24,214 nucleotides of DNA, from assembly GCA_045614025.1 (NCBI GenBank), contig JAZLCE010000026.1, positions 1 to 24,214 of the forward strand, written 5' to 3'. The translations under genes were made by a program, and so were the position numbers. Shown here in pieces: positions 1 through 5,988 of the stretch. This DNA is from RGIG4140 sp045614025 (GTDB taxonomy: Bacteria > Pseudomonadota > Alphaproteobacteria > CAAHEQ01 > UBA3637). Each line of letters opens with the position of its first letter. Positions within the stretch are counted from its first letter, which is position 1. The notes under the pieces were generated by a model, which was not told where the DNA came from, did not search any database, and worked only from the letters and a program-made list of their open reading frames with translations.

Positions 1-47
1 GACATCAACCTTGGCAAGGTTGCGCTCTACCCCTGAGCTACGCCCGC
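1..47 (-). tRNA. tRNA-Gly(GCC), 3' part outside the window
   Basis: Read on the minus strand, the 5' acceptor arm GCGGGCG begins at 47. It is followed by a D-arm core (TAGCTCAGGGGTAGAGC) and an anticodon stem CAACC/GGTTG around the loop TTGCCAA, which puts anticodon GCC at 15-13. That anticodon reads glycine GGC/GGU codons. The variable and T arms and the 3' acceptor strand lie left of position 1, so the gene is partial here. Confidence 0.93.
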
Positions 48-52
48 ATCGT

Positions 53-84
53 TGCGATAAGCGTATTTATCGCATATTTTTTTT
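53..84 (+). terminator. hairpin with T-tract, plus-strand orientation
   Basis: TGCGATAA (53-60) pairs with TTATCGCA (67-74) around a 6-base loop, and eight T residues follow at 77-84. In the plus direction this has the form of an intrinsic terminator that would stop transcripts entering from the left, antisense to the tRNA. On the minus strand it lies just upstream of the tRNA and has no T-tract, so there it could only act as leader structure. No plus-strand gene is visible to its left inside the window. Confidence 0.45.
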
Positions 85-160
85 AAAAATGCAAGCTTTA
101 TTTTAAAAAAATATCAAAAAAAATAATAATTATTTGATTAATATATTTTTTTTAAGAAAA

Positions 161-658
161 TTATCTTGTTTTTTGCGTTCCCCAAACCCTTTTTGAAATA
201 TAAATTTTGGATTTAGTTTGTTTTAAACTATGCTTTTGAACCGAATCGAGAGAACGTTGCTGATGTTTAGAATAAACAAGCGCCAATTTGTATCCATGAT
301 GGAAGCCTTTTAAAATTTCTGCATGCATTTTTGTTTCGGCTTTAAATTCGCGAATAGCCATAAATTTTTTACCGCCTAGAAAATTATAAATTTCAAGCAA
401 ATTTGCCATACTTTTATAATCATCTTTATTCATAAAAGCTTTATTTTTTTCATTCCACTTAGAAGCAACACAAAAACCAATCAATGCTGCCTGTTCAAAT
501 GCGCCCTTTAAACTTTTTGTGTTTTTGTTCGTTACCTCAACAGTTAACGCATATAAATTTTTCCACCCTGAGCGATGCGAAAAATCGAATCGTTCTGGAT
601 ATTTATTCATTTTCAAAAGAACCTCAAAAGCAATCATAGAACCACAAAAAAAGCTCAT
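161..658 (-). CDS. hypothetical protein, no recognised domain
   Basis: I do not recognise this 165-residue protein. It has no signal peptide, no clear membrane segment and a strongly basic C-terminus rich in Lys, Arg, Gln and Ser. The middle section (roughly residues 80-130) looks helical with regular charged positions. The reading frame extends upstream to a TTG at 679, but the ATG at 658 is preferred: AAAGGTGA lies about 10 bases before it and AAGG closer still. A possible promoter TTGTTG-N17-TAATAG lies upstream on the minus strand. The downstream neighbour on the same strand is tRNA-Gly. Its base composition matches the surrounding genes, so nothing marks it as recently acquired. It could be a lineage-specific nucleic-acid-binding protein because of its basic tail, but that is a guess. 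Confidence 0.6.
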   Translation of the reverse strand: MSFFCGSMIAFEVLLKMNKYPERFDFSHRSGWKNLYALTVEVTNKNTKSLKGAFEQAALIGFCVASKWNEKNKAFMNKDDYKSMANLLEIYNFLGGKKFMAIREFKAETKMHAEILKGFHHGYKLALVYSKHQQRSLDSVQKHSLKQTKSKIYISKRVWGTQKTR

Positions 659-798
659 TATCCTTATTTCACCTTTCAAAAAATTCGAAAATAGAGATGA
701 ACTCTATTATTTTTTTTCATTAAATGCAACAAAAAAATTGCGTTTTTTTTAATTTTTTTAATTAGTTATAAAAAAAATAAAATTTTACATAAAAAAGA

Positions 799-827
799 TT
801 GTTTTTTTTATTAAAACTAGATAAAAT
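799..827 (+). promoter_or_regulatory. recA promoter
   Basis: TTGTTT (799-804), a 17-base spacer and TAAAAT (822-827) form a sigma-70-type promoter. The expected transcription start, near 834, coincides with the first GAAC of the SOS operator, as expected for a LexA-repressed promoter. Confidence 0.65.
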
Positions 828-833
828 GAGTTA

Positions 834-859
834 GAACATAAATAGAACATAAGGAGAAC
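834..859 (+). promoter_or_regulatory. LexA (SOS) operator, three GAAC repeats at 11-base period
   Basis: GAAC occurs at 834-837, 845-848 and 856-859, each pair separated by exactly 7 bases. GAAC-N7-GAAC is the known alphaproteobacterial LexA operator (also written GTTC-N7-GTTC). The triple register makes two overlapping operators. The recA Shine-Dalgarno AAGGAG (851-856) lies between and partly within the second and third repeats. Bound repressor would cover the transcription start and initially transcribed region. lexA itself is not in this window. Confidence 0.8.
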
Positions 860-863
860 TTTT

Positions 864-1895
864 ATGGAAAAAGATAAAGCACTTGAGGCAGCAGTCAGCC
901 AAATTGAACGCGCATTTGGAAAAGGCTCAATTATGCGTTTAGGGCAAAAAGGAAACGCCGTTGAAATTCCATCTATTTCAACAGGATCATTAGGTCTTGA
1001 CTTAGCTCTTGGCATTGGAGGTCTTCCAAAGGGAAGAATCATTGAAGTTTATGGTCCTGAAAGCTCTGGTAAAACAACTTTAGCTCTTCATGTTGTTGCT
1101 GAAGCTCAAAAAGCAGGTGGAACTTGCGCTTATATTGATGCAGAACACGCTATGGATCCAATTTATGCTTCAAAGCTTGGTGTTGATATCAATCAATTAT
1201 TGATTTCACAACCAGATACTGGCGAACAAGCACTTGAAATTGCTGATACATTGGTTCGCTCTGGAACAATTGATGTTTTAGTTGTTGACTCGGTTGCTGC
1301 TCTTGTTCCAAAAGCAGAACTTGAAGGAGAAATGGGCGATTCTCATATGGGTCTTCAAGCAAGATTAATGAGTCAAGCGCTCAGAAAAATAACCGCTTCT
1401 GTTTCAAGAGCAAATACTCTTGTGATTTTCATCAACCAAATTCGTATGAAAATTGGTGTAATGTTTGGAAATCCTGAAACAACAACTGGTGGTAATGCTC
1501 TTAAATTTTATGCCTCTGTTCGTTTAGATATTCGCCGAATTGGTGCTGTAAAAGATAAAGAAAACACTGTTGGGAACCAAACTCGTGTTAAAATTGTTAA
1601 AAATAAGGTTGCTCCTCCGTTTAAAACAGTGGATTTTGATATTCTTTATGGCGAAGGCATCTCAAAAACTGGGGAATTATTAGATTTAGGCGTTAAAGCT
1701 GGCATCATTGAAAAAGCAGGTTCATGGTTTTCTTGCAAAGGGGAACGAATCGGCCAAGGCAGAGAAGCCGCTCGCACTTACTTAAAAGCTCACCCAGAAA
1801 TTGCGGATGAAATTGAAAAAACAATTCGCTCAAATGCAACAGATTTGTCTCGTCAAATGATGATGGCAGATGGGGATGATGGGGTTGTTGAATAA
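864..1895 (+). CDS. recA: recombinase RecA
   Basis: RecA forms ATP-dependent filaments on single-stranded DNA, drives homologous strand exchange and acts as co-protease for LexA self-cleavage. The 343-residue length is normal. The Walker A motif GPESSGKT is at residues 64-71, the Walker B region IDVLVVDSV at about 136-144, and the conserved NQIR segment with loop L2 at about 191-210. The C-terminus ends in the usual acidic tail (ADGDDGVVE). Start choice is supported by AAGGAG at 851-856, seven bases before the ATG. Transcription is expected from the promoter at 799-827 under LexA control, and the gene is closed by the hairpin at 1911-1949. It therefore appears monocistronic; the usual alphaproteobacterial neighbour alaS is not next to it. 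Confidence 0.98.
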   Translation: MEKDKALEAAVSQIERAFGKGSIMRLGQKGNAVEIPSISTGSLGLDLALGIGGLPKGRIIEVYGPESSGKTTLALHVVAEAQKAGGTCAYIDAEHAMDPIYASKLGVDINQLLISQPDTGEQALEIADTLVRSGTIDVLVVDSVAALVPKAELEGEMGDSHMGLQARLMSQALRKITASVSRANTLVIFINQIRMKIGVMFGNPETTTGGNALKFYASVRLDIRRIGAVKDKENTVGNQTRVKIVKNKVAPPFKTVDFDILYGEGISKTGELLDLGVKAGIIEKAGSWFSCKGERIGQGREAARTYLKAHPEIADEIEKTIRSNATDLSRQMMMADGDDGVVE

Positions 1896-1910
1896 AATAT
1901 AAAGTTAAAA

Positions 1911-1949
1911 GAAACCGCCGTCTTCTCCCGCGACGGTTTCTTTTTTTTA
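1911..1949 (+). terminator. intrinsic terminator of recA
   Basis: GAAACCG (1911-1917) pairs with CGGTTTC (1934-1940). After one mismatch a CG/CG pair extends the stem, and eight T residues follow (1941-1948). It ends only a few bases before the next start codon at 1957. Confidence 0.9.
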
Positions 1950-1956
1950 TTTTAAA

Positions 1957-2679
1957 ATGAATAATTTTTTGCTTTCTTCATTTATTTATCCGGTTCTAGC
2001 CATGGAAAATGATAATTTGTTATATATTTCCAGTGGTTTTTTATACCGAAAACAACAAAACTTTTATTTTATTACTTCTTTAGGAAGTGTTTTAGGAAAA
2101 ACAGTTCCTGAAGGGATTTTTAAATTAAAGAATAAAAAAATACCTTCTCATTTTGAAACAAAATTTTCAACATTTCAAAATGATCTTGTTTCTGTAAATA
2201 AATGGAATTTACCTATTAAGATTTCTATTTATAATGATGATTTTGAACCAAACTTTTATATTCATCCAACTTATAAAAAAGAAGTGGATATTGCAATTTT
2301 TCCAATTGATGCAAAAGGGAAGGATTTAATAGCTTTAAATGATTTTGACACAGTTAAATCAGATGATGAAAAAGAGGTAACAATTATTGGTTACCCACTT
2401 ATCCCCAACGAATTGGATGATAAAACAAATCCCGTTTATGAAACAAGCAAAATTATCCATAATGAAACAAATGTTTGCATTATGGAACACATCAACCGAA
2501 TCGGTTTATTTGGGGCTGCCGTTTTTAAAAAAACTGATTTAAATGAAAATGCATTTTCTTTTGTGGGTCTTTTCTCTGGAAATCACTCTGGTAATTTAAA
2601 AAAACTACCCTTTGTTTGGAAAAAATCATTTATCGAAGAGATTATTCAAGCTCAATATAAAGAATCGTGTTTAGATTAA
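1957..2679 (+). CDS. trypsin-fold protein lacking catalytic residues (probable pseudoprotease)
   Basis: The 240-residue protein shows the outline of a chymotrypsin/HtrA-type protease. SSGFLYR (25-31) and FYFIT (36-40) match the strands leading to the catalytic His. HPTYKKEVDIAIFPI (103-117) matches the segment with the catalytic Asp (D111), and EVTIIGYPL (140-148) and IGLFGAAVF (182-190) match the nucleophile loop. Aligned by eye with the family pattern TNxHVV, Gly43 stands at the His position; against NSGxPVF, Phe185 stands at the Ser position. Only Asp111 remains, so hydrolysis is unlikely. The first 15 residues are hydrophobic but are a poor signal peptide. No Shine-Dalgarno precedes the ATG at 1957, which lies just beyond the recA terminator T-tract; ATG 2002 is an alternative. 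The gene overlaps rnr tail to tail by TTAA (2676-2679). The frame is intact, arguing for a functional non-enzymatic protein; its role is unknown. Confidence 0.6.
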   Translation: MNNFLLSSFIYPVLAMENDNLLYISSGFLYRKQQNFYFITSLGSVLGKTVPEGIFKLKNKKIPSHFETKFSTFQNDLVSVNKWNLPIKISIYNDDFEPNFYIHPTYKKEVDIAIFPIDAKGKDLIALNDFDTVKSDDEKEVTIIGYPLIPNELDDKTNPVYETSKIIHNETNVCIMEHINRIGLFGAAVFKKTDLNENAFSFVGLFSGNHSGNLKKLPFVWKKSFIEEIIQAQYKESCLD

Positions 2680-4805
2680 TTTTTAAGCTTAAAGAGCAAT
2701 CCTCCTGTTATTGGTGATACCTCTTTTAAAATAGCTTTCACTTTATCTCCAACCTTGTATATTTTTCCCGTGTTTCTTCCAAGTAAAGTTTGCGATTTTT
2801 CATCATAATCATAAAAATCACCTTTTAAATAACGCATTGGAACAAAACCATCTGTTCCATATTGTTCAACACGAACAAAAACGCCAAAATCAGTAATAGA
2901 TGAAATCCTAACATTAAATGATTTTTGTTCTTTATTTTTAAGATATGAAGCAATATATCGATCAATAGCATCTTGTTCAGCAGAAGCTGCTTGCCGCTCT
3001 GTTTGTGAAATATGGATAGCTGTTTTTTCAAAGTTATCCACAGCTTCTTTTGAAAGACCGCCCTCGCCTAATTTTAATGCATCAACCAAAGCCCGATGAA
3101 CCATTAAATCCGCATATCTTCGAATCGGAGAAGTAAAATGAGCATATCTTAAAAGTGCCAGTCCAAAGTGTCCAATATTTTCGGGACTATATTTTGCTTG
3201 AGATTGGCTTCTTAGAACAAATTCATTAATTGCAAAACTAATATCTTTCGTTCTTGTTTTAGTTAAAATATCATTAAAATCTTTTGGCTCAACTGTTTCG
3301 CCTAAAGGTTTTTTAATAATATGAAGTGATCTTAAAAAATTATTTAAAACTTCTAATTTTTCATTAGATGGTTTATCATGAACACGATACATTACAGGGC
3401 TTCTTTTTTCCTCTAATGTTTCAGCAGCTGATACATTCGCCAAAATCATCAACTCTTCAATTAAATGCATGCTTGAAAGCATTTGTCTTGGATGAATGGA
3501 AAGAATATTTCCTTTACTATCCAATTGAACTTGTTGCTCTGGAACATCAATTTCAATAACCCCTCTTTTAATCCTTTGTTTTTTTAGAAGAGCATAGGCA
3601 TTTTTCAAAGATTCAATTTCTTTTTCAAGCCCATTAATTGGAGTGATATTTTTAATTGCCTCTTCTACTTCAGGATATGTCAGACGACGAACAGATTTAA
3701 TCAATGCACGATGGAATTGATGTTTTTTCTTTATTCCATTTTTATCAATCCATACTTCGCAAACAAGAGCTGCTCTTTCTTCATTTGGATTTAAAGAACA
3801 AACTCCATTTGATAATTCGAATGGCAACATTGGAAGAACGCGATCGGGAAAATAAACTGAGTTTCCCCTTAATTTAGCATCACTATCTAAAGCAGTTTCA
3901 CATCTGACATACCAACTCACATCAGCAATTGCAATCATAATATGAAAACCGCCTTTATTTTTTTCATCTTGATCTGTCTCAGCCCAAACTGCATCATCAA
4001 AATCTCTTGCATCAGCACCATCAATTGTTACAAATGGAATATTCCGCAAATCAATTCTAAACTTATCCACAGGGGGAACCGTAAGATTTTTAACTTCTTT
4101 TTCTGTTTGCTTTAAAAACATAACTGGTAATTTATGCATATAAATAGCTAAAACTGTTGCAGCAAATGGATCTTCCCATGAACCAATTTTTTGAATGAAT
4201 TTTGCAATAGGATCTTTGCTTCTTACAAGAGGTATTTCAACTAATAAAATATCTTTGTTTTTTACCGAACGAGGAACATCTAGAAGCATAAAAGATTGTT
4301 TTAATCGTCTATCAACAGAATAAACTCGATTGTTTTCATAAACACCAACCATTTGATTTTGATTCGCTGTAATCCTTCGAATAATTTCCCCTTCATAAAA
4401 AAGTTTTTTCAACTGTTTTAAACGCGCTTGAACAATATCCCCCACTCCAGCTGGTGGATTAATATTATTTTTTGTAATTAAAATTTGAGGAACCTCTTTA
4501 GCTGTTTTCCAATCTAAGGGACGAGCAATTAAATCACCCATAGAATCTATTCCTGTGATTTCAATTTGCTCATATTCAGAAAGTTTGCCAACCACATGAA
4601 GTCGATTTTTCCTTGTATCTGATTTTTTTTCAAGAACACCTTCTTCTTTTAATGTTTTAAGCATTTTTTTTAAGGCTTTTCTATCATCCCCTTTAATTTT
4701 AAAATTCCTAGCAATATTTCGTTTGGAAATAACACCTGTTTGTGCATTTAAGTAATCCATTAATTCTTGCATATTTGGTAATTGAGACGGGGATTTTTTA
4801 TTCAT
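2676..4805 (-). CDS. rnr: ribonuclease R (RNB-family 3'-5' exoribonuclease)
   Basis: RNase R degrades structured RNA processively from the 3' end and takes part in rRNA quality control, mRNA decay and stress survival. The 709-residue protein is slightly short for the family but complete. It starts with a helix-turn-helix-like region (about 10-75), followed by OB/cold-shock domains. The RNB catalytic domain carries IDGADARDFDDAV at 261-273, with metal ligands D262, D268, D270 and D271. A C-terminal S1 domain includes ITDFGVFVRV. Unlike the E. coli enzyme, it lacks the long lysine-rich tail after S1. GGAGG at 4811-4815 is an excellent ribosome site five bases before the ATG. A consensus promoter lies at 4827-4855. 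The stop codon overlaps that of the convergent pseudoprotease gene. Confidence 0.96.
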   Translation of the reverse strand: MNKKSPSQLPNMQELMDYLNAQTGVISKRNIARNFKIKGDDRKALKKMLKTLKEEGVLEKKSDTRKNRLHVVGKLSEYEQIEITGIDSMGDLIARPLDWKTAKEVPQILITKNNINPPAGVGDIVQARLKQLKKLFYEGEIIRRITANQNQMVGVYENNRVYSVDRRLKQSFMLLDVPRSVKNKDILLVEIPLVRSKDPIAKFIQKIGSWEDPFAATVLAIYMHKLPVMFLKQTEKEVKNLTVPPVDKFRIDLRNIPFVTIDGADARDFDDAVWAETDQDEKNKGGFHIMIAIADVSWYVRCETALDSDAKLRGNSVYFPDRVLPMLPFELSNGVCSLNPNEERAALVCEVWIDKNGIKKKHQFHRALIKSVRRLTYPEVEEAIKNITPINGLEKEIESLKNAYALLKKQRIKRGVIEIDVPEQQVQLDSKGNILSIHPRQMLSSMHLIEELMILANVSAAETLEEKRSPVMYRVHDKPSNEKLEVLNNFLRSLHIIKKPLGETVEPKDFNDILTKTRTKDISFAINEFVLRSQSQAKYSPENIGHFGLALLRYAHFTSPIRRYADLMVHRALVDALKLGEGGLSKEAVDNFEKTAIHISQTERQAASAEQDAIDRYIASYLKNKEQKSFNVRISSITDFGVFVRVEQYGTDGFVPMRYLKGDFYDYDEKSQTLLGRNTGKIYKVGDKVKAILKEVSPITGGLLFKLKN

Positions 4806-4826
4806 TTTTGCCTCCTTATTTCTTTC

Positions 4827-4855
4827 ATTTTAGCATAAAAACGTTTTCTGTGCAA
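4827..4855 (-). promoter_or_regulatory. rnr promoter
   Basis: On the minus strand TTGCAC (4855-4850), a 17-base spacer and TAAAAT (4832-4827) form a near-consensus sigma-70 promoter. The expected start is near 4820, giving rnr a leader of about 15 bases that contains GGAGG. Confidence 0.75.
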
Positions 4856-4863
4856 GAATAGTT

Positions 4864-4892
4864 AAAATCCATCAATAAACTTGATGGATTTT
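4864..4892 (-). terminator. second hairpin between csp and rnr
   Basis: AAAATCCATCA and TGATGGATTTT form a perfect 11-base-pair stem with a 7-base loop. It lies downstream of the csp terminator and just upstream of the rnr promoter on the same strand. It looks like a back-up terminator isolating rnr from the upstream gene. The T-run is short and forms part of the stem, so a different structural role is possible. Confidence 0.5.
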
Positions 4893-4925
4893 CATATAAA
4901 AAAGCGCCAATCTCTTGGCGCTTTT
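4893..4925 (-). terminator. intrinsic terminator of the cold-shock gene
   Basis: On the minus strand AAAAGCGCCAA (4925-4915) pairs with TTGGCGCTTTT (4910-4900) around a GAGA loop, and the T-tract continues into 4899-4898. It begins about 20 bases after the csp stop codon. Confidence 0.9.
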
Positions 4926-4943
4926 CTTTTTTGCAAAAGAAGA

Positions 4944-5147
4944 TTAACCCAAAATCAAATTTGTGGCACAAATTTTGCCATTTTCTTCTTTTAATTCATA
5001 AGAAATAGGTTGATTGTCTTCTAATACGCGCAAATGGGAGGCATGTAAAGCGGTAATGTGAACAAACACATCTTTTTCCCCTTCATCCGGTGTGATAAAA
5101 CCATACCCCTTTTTATAGTTAAACCATTTTACTTTACCTGTATGCAT
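4944..5147 (-). CDS. cold-shock domain protein (CspA family)
   Basis: This is a small single-stranded nucleic-acid chaperone that melts RNA structure, typically at low temperature or in stationary phase. From the chosen start it has 67 residues, the classic size. RNP1 KGYGFI is at 13-18 and RNP2 VFVHI at 27-31, after the family N-terminus TGKVKWF. The frame can be extended five codons to ATG 5162, but that would translate the Shine-Dalgarno GGAG, which stands nine bases before ATG 5147, so the shorter form is chosen. A promoter at 5271-5299 implies a leader of roughly 115 bases, the long-leader arrangement seen in cold-inducible csp genes. The gene has its own terminator, so it appears monocistronic. 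Which csp paralogue this is cannot be told. Confidence 0.93.
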   Translation of the reverse strand: MHTGKVKWFNYKKGYGFITPDEGEKDVFVHITALHASHLRVLEDNQPISYELKEENGKICATNLILG

Positions 5148-5270
5148 TTTTTTTAACTCCATTAATAAAATTTAAGTAACATCATCTTTTTCCTATTTTT
5201 TTCACCTTAACCGTTGAAAGATCGATGCTTTTTTATCTGCCCCCGTATTAAGACTTTTGATGACTTAAAC

Positions 5271-5299
5271 AGTATAGGAATCTTCAAAAACTTTTTCAA
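5271..5299 (-). promoter_or_regulatory. promoter of the cold-shock gene
   Basis: On the minus strand TTGAAA (5299-5294), 17 bases and TATACT (5276-5271) make a strong sigma-70-like promoter directly after the DUF1150 stop codon. With its flanks it reads CTTGAA-N16-CCTATAC, which also resembles the alphaproteobacterial heat-shock sigma consensus, so sigma-32 use is possible. Confidence 0.7.
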
Positions 5300-5312
5300 G
5301 TAATAAAATAAA

Positions 5313-5537
5313 TTAATGCACACTTAATCCAATAAATTCGTTTTGCATCACAACAGCAAACGCAACTTCCCTTGATGCAGCATACCCAAGTTTTTCACCT
5401 TGTTCATTATAAATAGACCAAACTAAATCATTATTCAATGATTCTTGCTTAATATATGCCGTATCCAAATTTAATTGAAGCGGATTCACTAAGGATGATA
5501 CTTCTTCGTTGAGACCGATTTTAATTTTTTTACTCAT
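5313..5537 (-). CDS. DUF1150 family protein
   Basis: This 74-residue protein matches my recollection of the alphaproteobacterial DUF1150 family. The typical pattern is a WxIYNEQGEKLGYAASREVAFA-like core, broken here as WSIYNEQGEKLG (40-51) and REVAFAVVMQNE (56-67), with a C-terminal SVH. Members are usually encoded directly downstream of an Hsp20 gene, as here. The function is not established; the linkage suggests a role tied to small heat-shock proteins. Its start codon lies inside the end of the hsp20 gene (8-base overlap, 5530-5537), implying translational coupling. It is the last gene of the dnaA-hsp20-DUF1150 group; the csp promoter begins right after its stop. Confidence 0.85.
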   Translation of the reverse strand: MSKKIKIGLNEEVSSLVNPLQLNLDTAYIKQESLNNDLVWSIYNEQGEKLGYAASREVAFAVVMQNEFIGLSVH

Positions 5538-5988
5538 CTATCTCTCCTTTTGTCGGTAAAACTAAACAATCACAGCCAGATTTTTGAGTTTTAATAGTTA
5601 TTTTTTGAATCTTTTTTTGCAAAATCTTTTTCTTTAAATCAATGTTAAGAAGACCATTTTCAAGACTAGCCCCCTTAATTTCCAAACCATCAGCCAAAAC
5701 AAACGCTTTAATAAAAGAACGAGAAGAAATTCCTTTATGTAAAAAATGGCGATTCGGATCATTTGTTTGACGACCTTTAATAGTGAGTTGTTTTTCTTCT
5801 AAACTCACCTCTAAATCATCTTCTTTATAACCAGCAACAGCTAACGATAACCTTAAATGATCTTCATCTAACTGTTCAATGTTATATGGTGGAAAATTTT
5901 CTGCGCCTTTTGAGATTTGGAGTAACATATTTTCAAATTCTTCAAATCCCAACAAAAATGGATTATTGAAAGAATTGATGTTAGACAT
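5530..5988 (-). CDS. ibpA: Hsp20 / IbpA-type small heat-shock protein
   Basis: This is an ATP-independent holdase that binds unfolding proteins and passes them to DnaK/ClpB. It has 152 residues. The N-terminal NPFLLGFEEFENML (9-22) is typical of alphaproteobacterial class A small heat-shock proteins. The alpha-crystallin domain spans about 34-134, including LSLAVAGY (47-54) and the hallmark LENGLLNIDL (109-118). The C-terminal extension contains CDCLVL, an unusual pair of cysteines next to a hydrophobic anchor in place of a plain IxI motif. The gene starts inside the end of dnaA (overlap 5981-5988) with GAGGGG just upstream of the ATG, and overlaps DUF1150 at its end. No promoter was seen immediately upstream, so it probably depends on the dnaA transcript or on a promoter inside dnaA. 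Confidence 0.93.
   Translation of the reverse strand: MSNINSFNNPFLLGFEEFENMLLQISKGAENFPPYNIEQLDEDHLRLSLAVAGYKEDDLEVSLEEKQLTIKGRQTNDPNRHFLHKGISSRSFIKAFVLADGLEIKGASLENGLLNIDLKKKILQKKIQKITIKTQKSGCDCLVLPTKGEIDE

Noticed and set aside
690..718. Hairpin AATAGAG/CTCTATT with T-tract, terminator-like on the plus strand
   Set aside because: The stem is weak and A/T-rich, and no plus-strand gene lies upstream to terminate. It may only be a leader hairpin of the minus-strand gene.
5148..5162. Five-codon extension of the cold-shock protein from ATG 5162
   Set aside because: It would translate the GGAG ribosome site of ATG 5147, and no site precedes ATG 5162.
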